Source: an uncultured Chelatococcus sp.
GTDB lineage: Bacteria > Pseudomonadota > Alphaproteobacteria > Rhizobiales > Beijerinckiaceae
Length of the DNA: 42,963 nucleotides
Reading direction: 5' to 3'
Assembly (NCBI GenBank): GCA_937863995.1
Contig: CALMIK010000031.1
Location: forward strand, 1-42,963
Of this stretch, positions 33,062 through 41,286 are shown piece by piece (the first letter of the stretch is position 1; each line of letters starts with the position of its first letter). The notes beneath the pieces were generated by a model. That model had not been told where the DNA came from. It saw only the letters and a program-made list of their open reading frames with translations, and searched no databases. The position numbers were made by a program, and so were the translations under genes.

Positions 33062-34135
33062 CTAACGTGCGCCGACAGCCATGCGCCGCTCGAGGAAGGC
33101 GCCATAGCGGGACAGGCTGTAAACGAAGACGAAGTAGATGAGGGCGATGAACGCGTAGACCTCGACATAGGCGAAGGTCCACTCGCCGGTGCCGTAGGCC
33201 GCGTTGCCTGACGCCAGGATCTCGAAGAAGCCGACAACGATGACGAGCGACGTTTCCTTGAAGGAGATCACGAACTGGTTGATCGTCGCCGGCAGTGCGT
33301 TGCGCATGGCTTGCGGCAGCAGGATGCGGCTGACGCGGTGCCAGTAGCCGATACCGAGCGCCTTCGCCGCTTCCTCCTGCCCGTGGGCCACGCCCTGCAT
33401 GCCGCCGCGCACGATCTCGGCCTGGTAGGCGGCAAAGAACAGCGCCGAACCCACGATCACCCGGTAAAGCTTGTCGCCCTGCAGCCAGCCCGGCAGCATG
33501 AACGGCACGACGACGGCAAACGCGAACAGGATCGAGATCAGCGGCAGCGACCGGACGCTATCGATGATGAGACCGGTCACGCGCGATATCCACGGCAGCT
33601 CGCTGCGCCGCAGCAGCGCCAGGACGATCGAGAGCGGAAAGCCGATGAAGCAGGTTGAAACGAAGATGAACAATGTCAGCGCGAGACCGCCCCAGGCCTC
33701 CTCGCCGATGTAGCGCAGGCCGAAAACGCCGCCCTTCATCAGGCCGTAGAACAGCGCCACGCCCACTATCCAGACGGCCGCGATCCGCTTGCCCGTCCAG
33801 AAGGCCGGCAGGCAGCTCAGCACGATCATCGCCACGACGACGAGGCACGCGAGCGCCGAACGCCACTGCTCATCATAGGGGTAGAGGCCGAACATGATGA
33901 TGCGCCAGCGATTGGCGATCACCGACCAGCAGGCCCCCTCCGCCGCCTTGCACGCTGCCGGTCCCCCCTCGGCGGTGAACACGGCCGACAGAATGGCCCA
34001 GTCGACGATCTTCCACGCGAGGGTGACGAGCAGCGCCAGCGAGGCGAGCGAGAGCGCGGCCTGCAGCGGGGTGGGGAAAAAGCGCTTGCGCAAGTTGGAA
34101 AGCCGATCGCCGGCGGCGGGTTGGCGAGCCATCAT
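33062..34135 (-). CDS. aapM: Amino-acid ABC transporter permease, AapM/BztC type
   Basis: The protein has 357 residues and begins MMARQPAAG (ATG doublet at 34135, GGAG 7 nt upstream). It has an extended N-terminal membrane region, typical for AapM and longer than HisM-like permeases. The EAA coupling loop reads EEAAKALGIGYWHRVSRILLP (about 272-292), ahead of two more membrane helices. As one of two inner-membrane permeases it forms the translocation pore with AapQ. It begins 3 bp after the AapQ stop. Confidence 0.94.
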   Translation of the reverse strand: MMARQPAAGDRLSNLRKRFFPTPLQAALSLASLALLVTLAWKIVDWAILSAVFTAEGGPAACKAAEGACWSVIANRWRIIMFGLYPYDEQWRSALACLVVVAMIVLSCLPAFWTGKRIAAVWIVGVALFYGLMKGGVFGLRYIGEEAWGGLALTLFIFVSTCFIGFPLSIVLALLRRSELPWISRVTGLIIDSVRSLPLISILFAFAVVVPFMLPGWLQGDKLYRVIVGSALFFAAYQAEIVRGGMQGVAHGQEEAAKALGIGYWHRVSRILLPQAMRNALPATINQFVISFKETSLVIVVGFFEILASGNAAYGTGEWTFAYVEVYAFIALIYFVFVYSLSRYGAFLERRMAVGAR

Positions 34136-34138
34136 CTT

Positions 34139-35302
34139 TTAGCTCCGCAACTGATTACCCTTGAGGGCAATGGCTTTGTTGACATGGTTGAACAGCGCAC
34201 CCAGCGACAGGTTGACCAGAAGGAAGCCGGCCATGAGAATGCCGATGGCCTCCAGCGTGTTGCCCGACTGGTTGATGGTGATCGCCACGACCATGAAGAA
34301 ATCGGTGAAACCGATGGTGATGCCGAGCGTCGTCGCCTTGATGAGCCAGATATACTGGTTGGCGAGGATCGGCAGCATGGCGCGCAGGGCCAGCGGCAGG
34401 CGGACGTGGCTGAAGATGCGCCACGGCGTAAGCCCCAGCGACTCGGCCGCCTCGATCTGCCCGCGTCCCACCGCCTTGAAGCCGCCACGGACGATCTCGC
34501 CGATATAGGCGCCGCCGTAGAGAGCCATCGCGATGGCGAGCGCCGAAAACTCCGGCGAGATGCGCATGCCGCCGCGCAGGTTCAGGCCCTGCAGTTCCGG
34601 CACGCTGAAGAGCGGCTCGCCCGCTTTGCCGCCGGCGGCGAAGACCAGCACCGCAAGCGCCAGCAAGCCGAGACAGGCGGCCACACGCAGGCCGCGCCGT
34701 TGTTCGGGCGGGCGCGAGAGATAGCGAGTGCCGCCCAGCCAGATCGGGACGACGATCGCCGCGACCACGCAGACGACGGACGCCAGCAGAAATTCCCATT
34801 GCACGTTGGGAACGGGCGCGTAAATGCCGCGGCTGCTGATCTTCAGGCTCCCGAGGTCGTAGGCGGCGCGCGGCGCGGGCATGTGCGTGACGAACGCATA
34901 CCAGAAGAAGACCTGCAGGATCAGCGGGATATTGCGGAAGAAATCGACGTAGATGCGCCCGAGAAATCGCAGCACTTCATTCGACGATATTCTCGCCAGG
35001 CCGACCGTCAGGCCGACAAACGTGGCGAGCAACAGGCCGATGACGCCGAGAAACAGCGTGTTGACGAGCCCGACGACGAAAAACCACCAGTAAGGATCGT
35101 TCGGGGTTGCCGCCAGCAGGGAGAAGTTGCCCTCCCACCCGGTCGAGCGCCACAGGAAATCGAAGCCGGAGACGATGCGCTGGCGCTCCAGGGTCTGCTG
35201 CGCGTTAAGCCAGCCCCCGATGACGATCGCGGCTATCGTCCCGACGAAGAAGATCTGGAGAAGCGCGTTGCGGACTTTCTGGCGGCGCAGCAAGGCAAAC
35301 AT
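34139..35302 (-). CDS. aapQ: Amino-acid ABC transporter permease, AapQ/BztB type
   Basis: The protein has 387 residues, long for this class because of the AapQ-type insertion between the early membrane segments (about 130-260). Family features include GFDFLWRSTGWEG near 45-57, FFRNIPLILQVFFWYAF, and the EAA loop EAAESLGLTPWRIFSHVRLP near 300-320. ATG at 35302 has AGGAG upstream. It forms the membrane pore together with AapM. A strong hairpin lies between its gene and the binding-protein gene. Confidence 0.94.
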   Translation of the reverse strand: MFALLRRQKVRNALLQIFFVGTIAAIVIGGWLNAQQTLERQRIVSGFDFLWRSTGWEGNFSLLAATPNDPYWWFFVVGLVNTLFLGVIGLLLATFVGLTVGLARISSNEVLRFLGRIYVDFFRNIPLILQVFFWYAFVTHMPAPRAAYDLGSLKISSRGIYAPVPNVQWEFLLASVVCVVAAIVVPIWLGGTRYLSRPPEQRRGLRVAACLGLLALAVLVFAAGGKAGEPLFSVPELQGLNLRGGMRISPEFSALAIAMALYGGAYIGEIVRGGFKAVGRGQIEAAESLGLTPWRIFSHVRLPLALRAMLPILANQYIWLIKATTLGITIGFTDFFMVVAITINQSGNTLEAIGILMAGFLLVNLSLGALFNHVNKAIALKGNQLRS

Positions 35303-35342
35303 GAGGCTTTTTCTCCTGAAAGGCTTTTCGGAAACGGAGGCA

Positions 35343-35368
35343 GCCCCGCCCGCGACACCGGGCGGGGC
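35343..35368 (-). terminator. Intercistronic hairpin between the binding-protein gene and the permease genes
   Basis: Perfect 10-bp GC-only arms (GCCCCGCCCG at 35343-35352, CGGGCGGGGC at 35359-35368) have a 6-nt loop. It lies 8 bp past the AapJ stop codon. Hairpins at this place are common in binding-protein operons, where they stabilise the upstream mRNA or cause partial termination. No T-run follows. Confidence 0.65.
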
Positions 35369-35375
35369 ATATCCG

Positions 35376-36428
35376 TCAGTCGATCAGGTAGGGGTAGAGA
35401 ACGCCGCCGGCGTTCCACAGCGCCGTCATTTCGCGGTCCATCTTGTAGGGCGATCCGGCGCCGAGGTTGCGGTCGAAGATCTCGGCATAGTTGCCGACAT
35501 TCTTGATGACCTTGTAGGCCCAGTCGTCGGAGAGGCCGAGACCGGCGCCGATGCCCGGCGTCACGCCCAGGAACTTGCCGATTTCAGGGCTCGGCGGGTT
35601 GGCGCGAATGCTGTCGACGTTCTGCGAGGTGATGCCTTCCTGCTCCGCAAACCACAGGGCGGAGAGCGTCCAGTTGGCGATGTCGACCCAGTTGTCGTCG
35701 CCCTGGCGCATCACGATGACTTCCGGCTCCAGCGCCAGCACGTCGGAGAGGATGTCGTGCTGCTCGACGTTGCCCTTCGCGGCGCGGGCGATCGCCAGCA
35801 CCGGCCCCCACTGGGTGTAGAGGTCGCAGCGGCCGGAGAAGTAGGCCTGCTCCAGTTCCTCGGTCTTTTCGATGAGCACCGGCTCGAGCTTGATGCCGAG
35901 CTTGGCGGTGTAGGACGCGATCTGCTGCTGCTGGGTGGTGCCGGCGGGAATGCAGATCGTGCCGCCATCGGCATCCTTCAGCGATTTGAGGTTCAGTTCC
36001 TTGTGCGCCATGATCTTGGTGGTGCCGAGATAATACGACAGCGAGAACTGGAGGCCGAGATCGGTGTCGCGGCTGAGCGTGGCGCCCGACGCCTTGATGA
36101 CGAGATCGACCTCGCCCGACTGCAGCGCCGGCCAGCGCTGCGCCCAGCTGATCGGGATAATGGTGACCTTCGACGGATCGCCGAGCACGGCGGTCGCGAC
36201 GGCGCGGCAGAGGTCGATGTCGAGGCCCTTCCAGTTGCCTTTGTTGTCGACTTCGGCGAAGCCGAGATACGACCCGTCGTGACCGGTGCACAGGAGCGAT
36301 CCGCGCGCCTTGACCGTTTGCAGCGTCTTGCCGCCGGCGGCCTCGGCAACAGGCGCGAACTGCGTCATCGCAAGCGCCGGGGTCAGCGTGAGCGCCAAAG
36401 CCATGGCGCCAGACTTAAAGCTTTTCAT
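35376..36428 (-). CDS. aapJ: Amino-acid ABC transporter periplasmic binding protein, AapJ/BztA type
   Basis: From ATG at 36428 (GGAG 6 nt upstream) the protein has 350 residues; an ATG at 36446 with GAGGAG 9 nt upstream would add six residues. A Sec signal peptide covers about 1-30 (MKSFKSGAMALALTLTPALA, cleavage near AEAAGG). The mature part has AapJ/BztA features: VKARGSLLCTGHDGSYLGFAEVD, GLDIDLCRAVATAVLGD, and the C-terminal YAEIFDRNLG. It captures amino-acid-like solutes in the periplasm and is the first gene of the transporter block. The solute range of Aap proteins is broad; the real ligand here is probably the island's substrate. Confidence 0.94.
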   Translation of the reverse strand: MKSFKSGAMALALTLTPALAMTQFAPVAEAAGGKTLQTVKARGSLLCTGHDGSYLGFAEVDNKGNWKGLDIDLCRAVATAVLGDPSKVTIIPISWAQRWPALQSGEVDLVIKASGATLSRDTDLGLQFSLSYYLGTTKIMAHKELNLKSLKDADGGTICIPAGTTQQQQIASYTAKLGIKLEPVLIEKTEELEQAYFSGRCDLYTQWGPVLAIARAAKGNVEQHDILSDVLALEPEVIVMRQGDDNWVDIANWTLSALWFAEQEGITSQNVDSIRANPPSPEIGKFLGVTPGIGAGLGLSDDWAYKVIKNVGNYAEIFDRNLGAGSPYKMDREMTALWNAGGVLYPYLID

Positions 36429-36559
36429 GGTCCTCTCCATTGCCATTATTGTGATCTCCTCTGATAAATCTTGTTATTGGACGTGCGGCCGGGATTTTCT
36501 CCGAACGCTCTCCGCATACCCGGCGGCTGCGCCGCGCGGCAGGCGGAAACACACAGTTC

Positions 36560-37468
36560 TCACAGCACGCTCCACTCCTGCTGGATCAGCCAGCGATGGA
36601 GCGCGGCAACGCTTTTCACCCGCAGATGCCCGCGCGGCAGCACGAGATAGAAGCCCGGGACCTCCTCCGCATTCATGCCGGCCAGAACATCGCGGCCAAG
36701 CGGAGCCACAAGCGCGCCGGAGCGCAGGTCTTCTTCGGCGTCGGCGACCGAGAGAAGCCCCACCCCGATGCCCTGCATGGTGGCGCGACGCATCGAGGCG
36801 GCGCTGTCGAAGCCGATGCTTCTGGCGCCGTCCACCTGCTCGACACCGAGAAAACGCAGGATGTCCGGCCACAGGTGCTTGGACTTGACCATATCGAGCA
36901 GGGTGAACCGGGCGAGATCGGCCGGGGCCGAAATCTGTTCCCGAATCTGCGCGGTGCAGCAGATGATCTTGGGATCGGGAACGAGCAGCGAGCAGTCGTA
37001 TTCCGGCCAGTCGCCGTAGCCCCATTGCACCGCCATGTCGATGTCGTCGCGGGCGAAGTCCGGTATGTCGATCATCGTCGTCAGGCGCAGGTCGGCGCCG
37101 GGCAGGATCTCGCGAAACGACGACAGGCGCGGCAGCAGGTAGCGGGTGGCGAAATAGGGGCTGGCGTTCAGGTTGATGCGGTTGCGGTAGGAGGCGTTGG
37201 TGACCCGCCGCACCCCTTCCGCGAACTCGTTGAAGCCGGCCTCGACATAGTGGGACAGCAGGATCGCCGATTCCGTCAGCTCGATCGAACGCCCCCTGCG
37301 CTCGAACAGGGAGACCTGAAGCGTGTCCTCGAGCAGCTTGATCTGCTGCCCCACGGCCTGGGGCGTCACCAGCAGTTCGTCGGCGGCCTGGCGCAGGCTC
37401 CTGTGACGGGCCACCGCGTGGAAGACCCGCAGGGCGTTGAGCGGAGGAAGGCGCAGCTTGCCGCTCAT
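36560..37468 (-). CDS. LysR-family regulator, GcvA-like, inside the catabolic island
   Basis: From ATG at 37468 (GGAGG 8 nt upstream) the protein has 302 residues. The N-terminal helix-turn-helix region is LPPLNALRVFHAVARHRSLRQAADEL (about 7-32), followed by VTPQAVGQQIKLLED. It is the GcvA/AmpR branch, judged by the PPLNALRVF start and the ASPYFATRYLLPRLSSF effector domain. The gene is on the same strand as its neighbours, 47 bp after an SDR gene and 131 bp before aapJ. It probably controls the transporter and downstream catabolic genes. The effector may be the imported compound or a breakdown product. Confidence 0.92.
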   Translation of the reverse strand: MSGKLRLPPLNALRVFHAVARHRSLRQAADELLVTPQAVGQQIKLLEDTLQVSLFERRGRSIELTESAILLSHYVEAGFNEFAEGVRRVTNASYRNRINLNASPYFATRYLLPRLSSFREILPGADLRLTTMIDIPDFARDDIDMAVQWGYGDWPEYDCSLLVPDPKIICCTAQIREQISAPADLARFTLLDMVKSKHLWPDILRFLGVEQVDGARSIGFDSAASMRRATMQGIGVGLLSVADAEEDLRSGALVAPLGRDVLAGMNAEEVPGFYLVLPRGHLRVKSVAALHRWLIQQEWSVL

Positions 37469-37515
37469 CGTCTGTCCCTCCTTCTGCTCAGGCGGCGGCA
37501 AAGCGCCGGATGCGG

Positions 37516-38265
37516 TCACGCATAGATGTATCCGCCGGAGACGATGACGTTCTCGCCGGTCATATACGTGTTCTTCGGGCCGCCGGTCATGAGCACCCAT
37601 TCGGCGATCTCGGTCGGCTGCGCGCCGCGTCCGAGCGGGCTCGCCTTGGCGAGTTCGTCCAGGAAGCCGAGAGCGCGGGCGCGCTCCGTGGCCATACCGG
37701 CCGGCGCCACCGAATTGACCAGAATGCCGTCCTTGGCAACATGGTGCGCGAAAGAGCGCGTCAGGCTGACCACGGCGGCCTTGGTCGCGGCGTAGTGGGC
37801 GTTCTGCGGATGGGCCTTGAAGGCGTCGACCGAAGTCAGGTTGACGATGCGTCCGCGCACATGATCCTTCGGCTCCTGCGCCGCCATGTGACGGATCGCG
37901 GCGACCATCATGTGATAGGTGCCCTTGATGTTGATGCCGTTGGACGCGTCCCAGTCGGCGTCGGTGATGTCGAGGATCGGCTTGCGGGGATAGATCGCCG
38001 CGCAGTTGATGAGCGTGTCGACGCGGCCGATCCCCGCGACGATGGCGTCGAACGCCTCGTGGGACTGCGGCCCCACCTGAATGTCGGCGGCCGCCGCGGC
38101 TGTCGGCAGGCCCTTGGCCCTCGCCGGCTCGAGCGCGGCCTCGGCTGCATCGCGGTTGATGTCGATGATGCCGAGCGCCGTCGCGCCCGCCTCAACGGCC
38201 ATTTGCGCCAGCAAGCTGCCAAGGCCCGCGCCGCCACCGACGATAAGCACTGAAAGTCCGTTCAT
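37516..38265 (-). CDS. Short-chain dehydrogenase/reductase (SDR), first of three
   Basis: From ATG at 38265 (GAGGA 8 nt upstream) the protein has 249 residues; a GTG at 38280 overlaps the previous stop but has no ribosome site. The Rossmann motif GGGAGLG (10-16) is followed by Asp35 in IIDINRD, which favours NAD over NADP. Other motifs are NCAA (87-90), Ser145, and YAATK with Tyr158 and Lys162. The C-terminal [13 protein letters not shown] is typical of classical SDRs. It oxidises or reduces a hydroxyl/carbonyl group of an unknown substrate. It follows the next SDR gene by 11 bp, so the two are co-expressed. Confidence 0.9.
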   Translation of the reverse strand: MNGLSVLIVGGGAGLGSLLAQMAVEAGATALGIIDINRDAAEAALEPARAKGLPTAAAAADIQVGPQSHEAFDAIVAGIGRVDTLINCAAIYPRKPILDITDADWDASNGINIKGTYHMMVAAIRHMAAQEPKDHVRGRIVNLTSVDAFKAHPQNAHYAATKAAVVSLTRSFAHHVAKDGILVNSVAPAGMATERARALGFLDELAKASPLGRGAQPTEIAEWVLMTGGPKNTYMTGENVIVSGGYIYA

Positions 38266-38276
38266 TGTCACAATCC

Positions 38277-38990
38277 TCACTTGGAGCCGCTTGGAGAAGT
38301 CGGACGGGTTGGTACGATGTCAAAACGGGAAACATTCGCCCATTCGGGCAAGTTCAGCACGGCAAGCACCATCTGGGCGATGTCCTCGGGCTGCACCGCC
38401 TTCGTCGCGGCGTACATCGCCTCGCGCGCCTTGGCGTCGAGAATGTCCTTGTAGAGCCCGGTTTCCACCCGGCCCGGCACGATCTCCGTCACCCGCACGC
38501 CATGGGGAGACATGTCGGCGCGCAGCCCTGCGGCAAAGCCCGCGATGCCGGCCTTGGTGGCGGAATAGACGGCGAGATTGGGAAAGGCGACGTGCGCGGC
38601 CATCGAACCGGTGAACAGGATATGGCCGCTGCCACGCTCGCGCATCTTCGGCACGACGAGGCGGGTCAGCAGGATGACCGCGCTCAGATTGACTTCAAGC
38701 GCGGCGTCGATGTCCTCGATCGCCGTGTCGGCGAAGTTGCCGAGCGGCGGCATCATGCCTGCGTTATTGACCAGAACATCGATGTCGAGGCCATTGACCA
38801 CGGTTTCCAGCGCGTCACGGTCGGTCACATCCACTGCGATGGGCGTGATGCCGCCCTGTGTCGCGCGCAGTTCCTCGAGAGCGCTCCGGCTGCGGCCGAC
38901 GGCATAGACGCCGTATCCTGCCTGGGCCATACCGATGGCGACCGCACGGCCTATGCCGCTTGTCGCCCCTGTCACGAAGGCGGTTTTCAC
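38277..38990 (-). CDS. Short-chain dehydrogenase/reductase (SDR), second of three
   Basis: The protein has 237 residues and starts at GTG 38990 with AGGGGA upstream. Motifs: TGATSGIG (7-14), NNAG (75-78), Asn101, Ser129 and YSATK (Tyr142, Lys146). Arg33 after the second beta strand (AVGRSRSAL) suggests NADP preference. The active site is complete. It is the first gene after the 283-bp spacer and probably the promoter-proximal gene of the transporter/catabolic operon. The closest family resemblance is to YdfG-like hydroxyacid dehydrogenases, so serine- or 3-hydroxyacid-type substrates are possible but unproven. Confidence 0.9.
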   Translation of the reverse strand: MKTAFVTGATSGIGRAVAIGMAQAGYGVYAVGRSRSALEELRATQGGITPIAVDVTDRDALETVVNGLDIDVLVNNAGMMPPLGNFADTAIEDIDAALEVNLSAVILLTRLVVPKMRERGSGHILFTGSMAAHVAFPNLAVYSATKAGIAGFAAGLRADMSPHGVRVTEIVPGRVETGLYKDILDAKAREAMYAATKAVQPEDIAQMVLAVLNLPEWANVSRFDIVPTRPTSPSGSK

Positions 38991-39273
38991 TGCTCGTTCC
39001 CCTTGTCTTTCTTATGCACCTACTTTGTCGGCTCACTCGACAGCGCGAAACCAAGAAAATCAGAAAAAAGGAAAGAATAATTTTCCTGTTTTTTCGAACC
39101 AATCGCTACACAAAGCAATATTCGTGCCGTTCGAAAACGGCGTGTATCCGGCCCCGCGCAAGGAAACTGCGGACGCGGGAGCGCGGCAACCCCGGATAAC
39201 GGAGCGCCATGACGACGCCTCGCCCACCAAACCGTGACTTTCGATATAGCTATAACGCCTCCCCGCGCCGCGG
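38991..39273. promoter_or_regulatory. Spacer upstream of the SDR/transporter operon, with dyads
   Basis: I see no gene in these 283 bp, which separate the GntR gene from the SDR operon. An AT-rich imperfect inverted repeat lies at 39063-39074 and 39081-39095 (GAAAAAAGGAAA against TTTTCCTGTTTTTTC, with a 2-nt bulge). A perfect 10-bp palindrome, TATAGCTATA, is at 39245-39254, close to the GntR stop. It probably contains the operon promoter and regulator sites; which regulator uses them is not known. Confidence 0.4.
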
Positions 39274-40056
39274 CTACTCGACAGTGGGTATCTTCAGATC
39301 GGCGAACAACGTTCCGGCCGCTTGCGGCGGCGCGGTCTCGGATGCGCCGATGCCGGTCGCCAGCGCCAATGCGCGCACCCTTTCAAGGCTGTTCAGAAGA
39401 TGCCGGCGCATGGCCTCGCGCGCACCCTGCGCATCGCGCCGTTCAATGGCGACGACGATGTCGTTGTGCTCTGCGTGGATGCGCGCGTAGTAGCTGTCCT
39501 TGTACTCGTTGGCCACGATGTGGCCGAGCCGGAAGCGCGGCGCGATGACCGGCTGCAGATAGCCGAGAAAGCCGCGAATGAACTCGTTGCGGGCGGATTC
39601 TGCGATCTTGAGGTGGAAATCGTAGTCGTAATGGATCTGGATCTGTTCGGGATCGGCATGAAGCGCATCCACCTGCTCCATTAATTTGCGAATGCTGCGC
39701 GCATCTTCATCGGTCCGCCTTTCCGCGCACAGGCCTGCCGATTCAACCTCGACGCTGAGGCGAAGCTCCAGCAGCGCGATGGTTTCCGGCAAGGTCTCCA
39801 GCGCCGCCTGCGGAATGGTGAAGCTCTGTTGCTGCGGCGCTTCGCTGACGAACACGCCTTTTCCCTGCCGAGGGATCACCAGCCCGGCGGAACGCAGCCG
39901 CGCGACCGCCTCGCGCACCACCGTGCGGCTGACGCTGTACTCGGCACACAGCTCGGCCTCCGTCGCGAGTTGCGCACCGGGCGCGAGAGCGCCGGAACGC
40001 ACCTTTTCGGACAGGCTGTCCGCCACGATGGTCGACAGGGATTTGCGCTTCGCCAC
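39274..40056 (-). CDS. GntR-family regulator, FadR subfamily with FCD ligand domain
   Basis: From GTG at 40056 (AAGGA 7 nt upstream) the protein has 260 residues; a GTG at 40071 would add five residues with a weaker ribosome site. The N-terminal winged helix-turn-helix covers about 10-75 (ATEAELCAEYSVSRTVVREAVARL). The FCD domain (about 85-235) binds small organic acids, usually through a metal held by Asp and His residues; IHYDYDFHLKIAES contains candidate ligands. By family it is typically a repressor of catabolic genes for sugar acids or carboxylic acids. It lies 64 bp after the RidA-family gene and is probably the local repressor of the island. Confidence 0.92.
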   Translation of the reverse strand: MAKRKSLSTIVADSLSEKVRSGALAPGAQLATEAELCAEYSVSRTVVREAVARLRSAGLVIPRQGKGVFVSEAPQQQSFTIPQAALETLPETIALLELRLSVEVESAGLCAERRTDEDARSIRKLMEQVDALHADPEQIQIHYDYDFHLKIAESARNEFIRGFLGYLQPVIAPRFRLGHIVANEYKDSYYARIHAEHNDIVVAIERRDAQGAREAMRRHLLNSLERVRALALATGIGASETAPPQAAGTLFADLKIPTVE

Positions 40057-40120
40057 GTACTCTTCCTTCACCTTGCCGCCGCCGCTCGCGGGGCGATTCC
40101 CGCGGGCGGCAGCGGGAACA

Positions 40121-40468
40121 TTACACGGCTGCCGTCACGATCAGCTCCACCAGCATTCCGGGCTTCGCCATGCGGCCCTGCCCGGAGGAGCGCGCGGGTG
40201 CGTATTCCTTCGGCATCCATTGGTCCCAAACGACGTTGACCTCATCGAAATCGCGAACATCGTCAAGCCACATCTGCACGTGCAGGACGCGCGTCTTGTC
40301 GGTGCCCGCCTTGGCGAGAAGGGCGTCGATCTTGGCCAGCACCTCCCGCATCTGGCTGGCGGCGGACTGGCCGGGCTCCGCAACCTGACCCGTCAGATAG
40401 ACGGTACCGTTGTGGACGACGCCGTGGTGGATGCGGGTGTCGAAATCGAAACGCGTGATGTCGCTCAT
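40121..40468 (-). CDS. RidA/YjgF/YER057c/UK114 family protein
   Basis: From ATG at 40468 the protein has 115 residues, normal for the family; the longer frame upstream is shadow of the SDR gene. ATG overlaps the SDR stop by 4 bp (ATGA). The conserved core includes YLTGQVAEPG and the Arg of PARSSGQGRM, which corresponds to Arg105 of RidA needed for imine hydrolysis. RidA proteins hydrolyse reactive enamine/imine intermediates produced by PLP enzymes or amino-acid oxidases. In this cluster it may clean up, or carry out, an imine step of the pathway. The ending LVELIVTAAV is typical of the trimeric fold. Confidence 0.9.
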   Translation of the reverse strand: MSDITRFDFDTRIHHGVVHNGTVYLTGQVAEPGQSAASQMREVLAKIDALLAKAGTDKTRVLHVQMWLDDVRDFDEVNVVWDQWMPKEYAPARSSGQGRMAKPGMLVELIVTAAV

Positions 40469-41286
40469 GGCTCGGCCTGCTGTTCCTGAGAAAGAGATTT
40501 GATGGGATTGCCGCACAGGTAGTGCGCGTAAGGCGCCTGCACGAGCCAGCCGGCATCGACCGGCAACGTTACGCCGGTGATCGAGGCAGCGCGCGCCGAG
40601 CACAGGAAAAGCGCGGCCTCGGCCACGTCGTCCGGCGCCACGAAACGCCGCAGGGCGGTGGTTGCCAGTATCGCGTCGGGATTGCGCTCGCCGGCGGCGA
40701 TCCGCGCCTTTAACCCGTCCGACAGCGTATAGCCTGGCGCGACCGCGTTGACGCGCACACCCTGCGGGCCAAGTTCGGCGGCGAGGATGCCCGTCAACGC
40801 AAGGACAGCGTGCTTGCCCGGCGTGTAGGCTGGCAGCGAGAGCGGCGCGAACGAGGCGAGCGACCCAACGTTCAGGATGGCGCCAGTTCCCCTGCCAGCC
40901 ATCAGCCGGCCGAAGATCTGGCACCCCAGAAGCGTGCCGCGATAATTGATGCGCCACAGGCGCTCGTCCTCGTCGAGATCCTGATCGAGCACGCGCTTGC
41001 CGCTTTGCAGGATGCCGGCGCAATTCACCACGACGTCCGGGATGCCGAAGGCCGACTGCGTCTCGCGGGCGAGCGCCTCGACGGATGCCGGGTCGGCGAC
41101 ATCAGTGGCGATGAAGCGGGCGGCAGCCGCTCCCGATTGCAGGCATTCGGCAACCGACTCGCCGCCGCGCGCGGCGTCCCGCCCGGCGACGACGATGTTC
41201 TCGCCCTCACGCGCGAAACGCACGGCGATGGCGCGGCCGATGCCGGAAGTGCCGCCGATGACGACGATGGTCCGTGCCTCAGTCAT
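40465..41286 (-). CDS. Short-chain dehydrogenase/reductase (SDR), third of three
   Basis: From ATG at 41286 (GAGG 7 nt upstream) the protein has 273 residues; the start overlaps the preceding stop by 8 bp. Motifs: GGTSGIG (11-17), Arg36 in VAGRDA suggesting NADP, NCAG (88-91), Ser142, and YTPGK with Tyr154 and Lys158. A C-terminal extension (about 255-273, ending SLSQEQQAEP) is longer than in most SDRs. It is co-transcribed with the shikimate-dehydrogenase-like and RidA-family genes. The substrate is unknown. Confidence 0.9.
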   Translation of the reverse strand: MTEARTIVVIGGTSGIGRAIAVRFAREGENIVVAGRDAARGGESVAECLQSGAAAARFIATDVADPASVEALARETQSAFGIPDVVVNCAGILQSGKRVLDQDLDEDERLWRINYRGTLLGCQIFGRLMAGRGTGAILNVGSLASFAPLSLPAYTPGKHAVLALTGILAAELGPQGVRVNAVAPGYTLSDGLKARIAAGERNPDAILATTALRRFVAPDDVAEAALFLCSARAASITGVTLPVDAGWLVQAPYAHYLCGNPIKSLSQEQQAEP

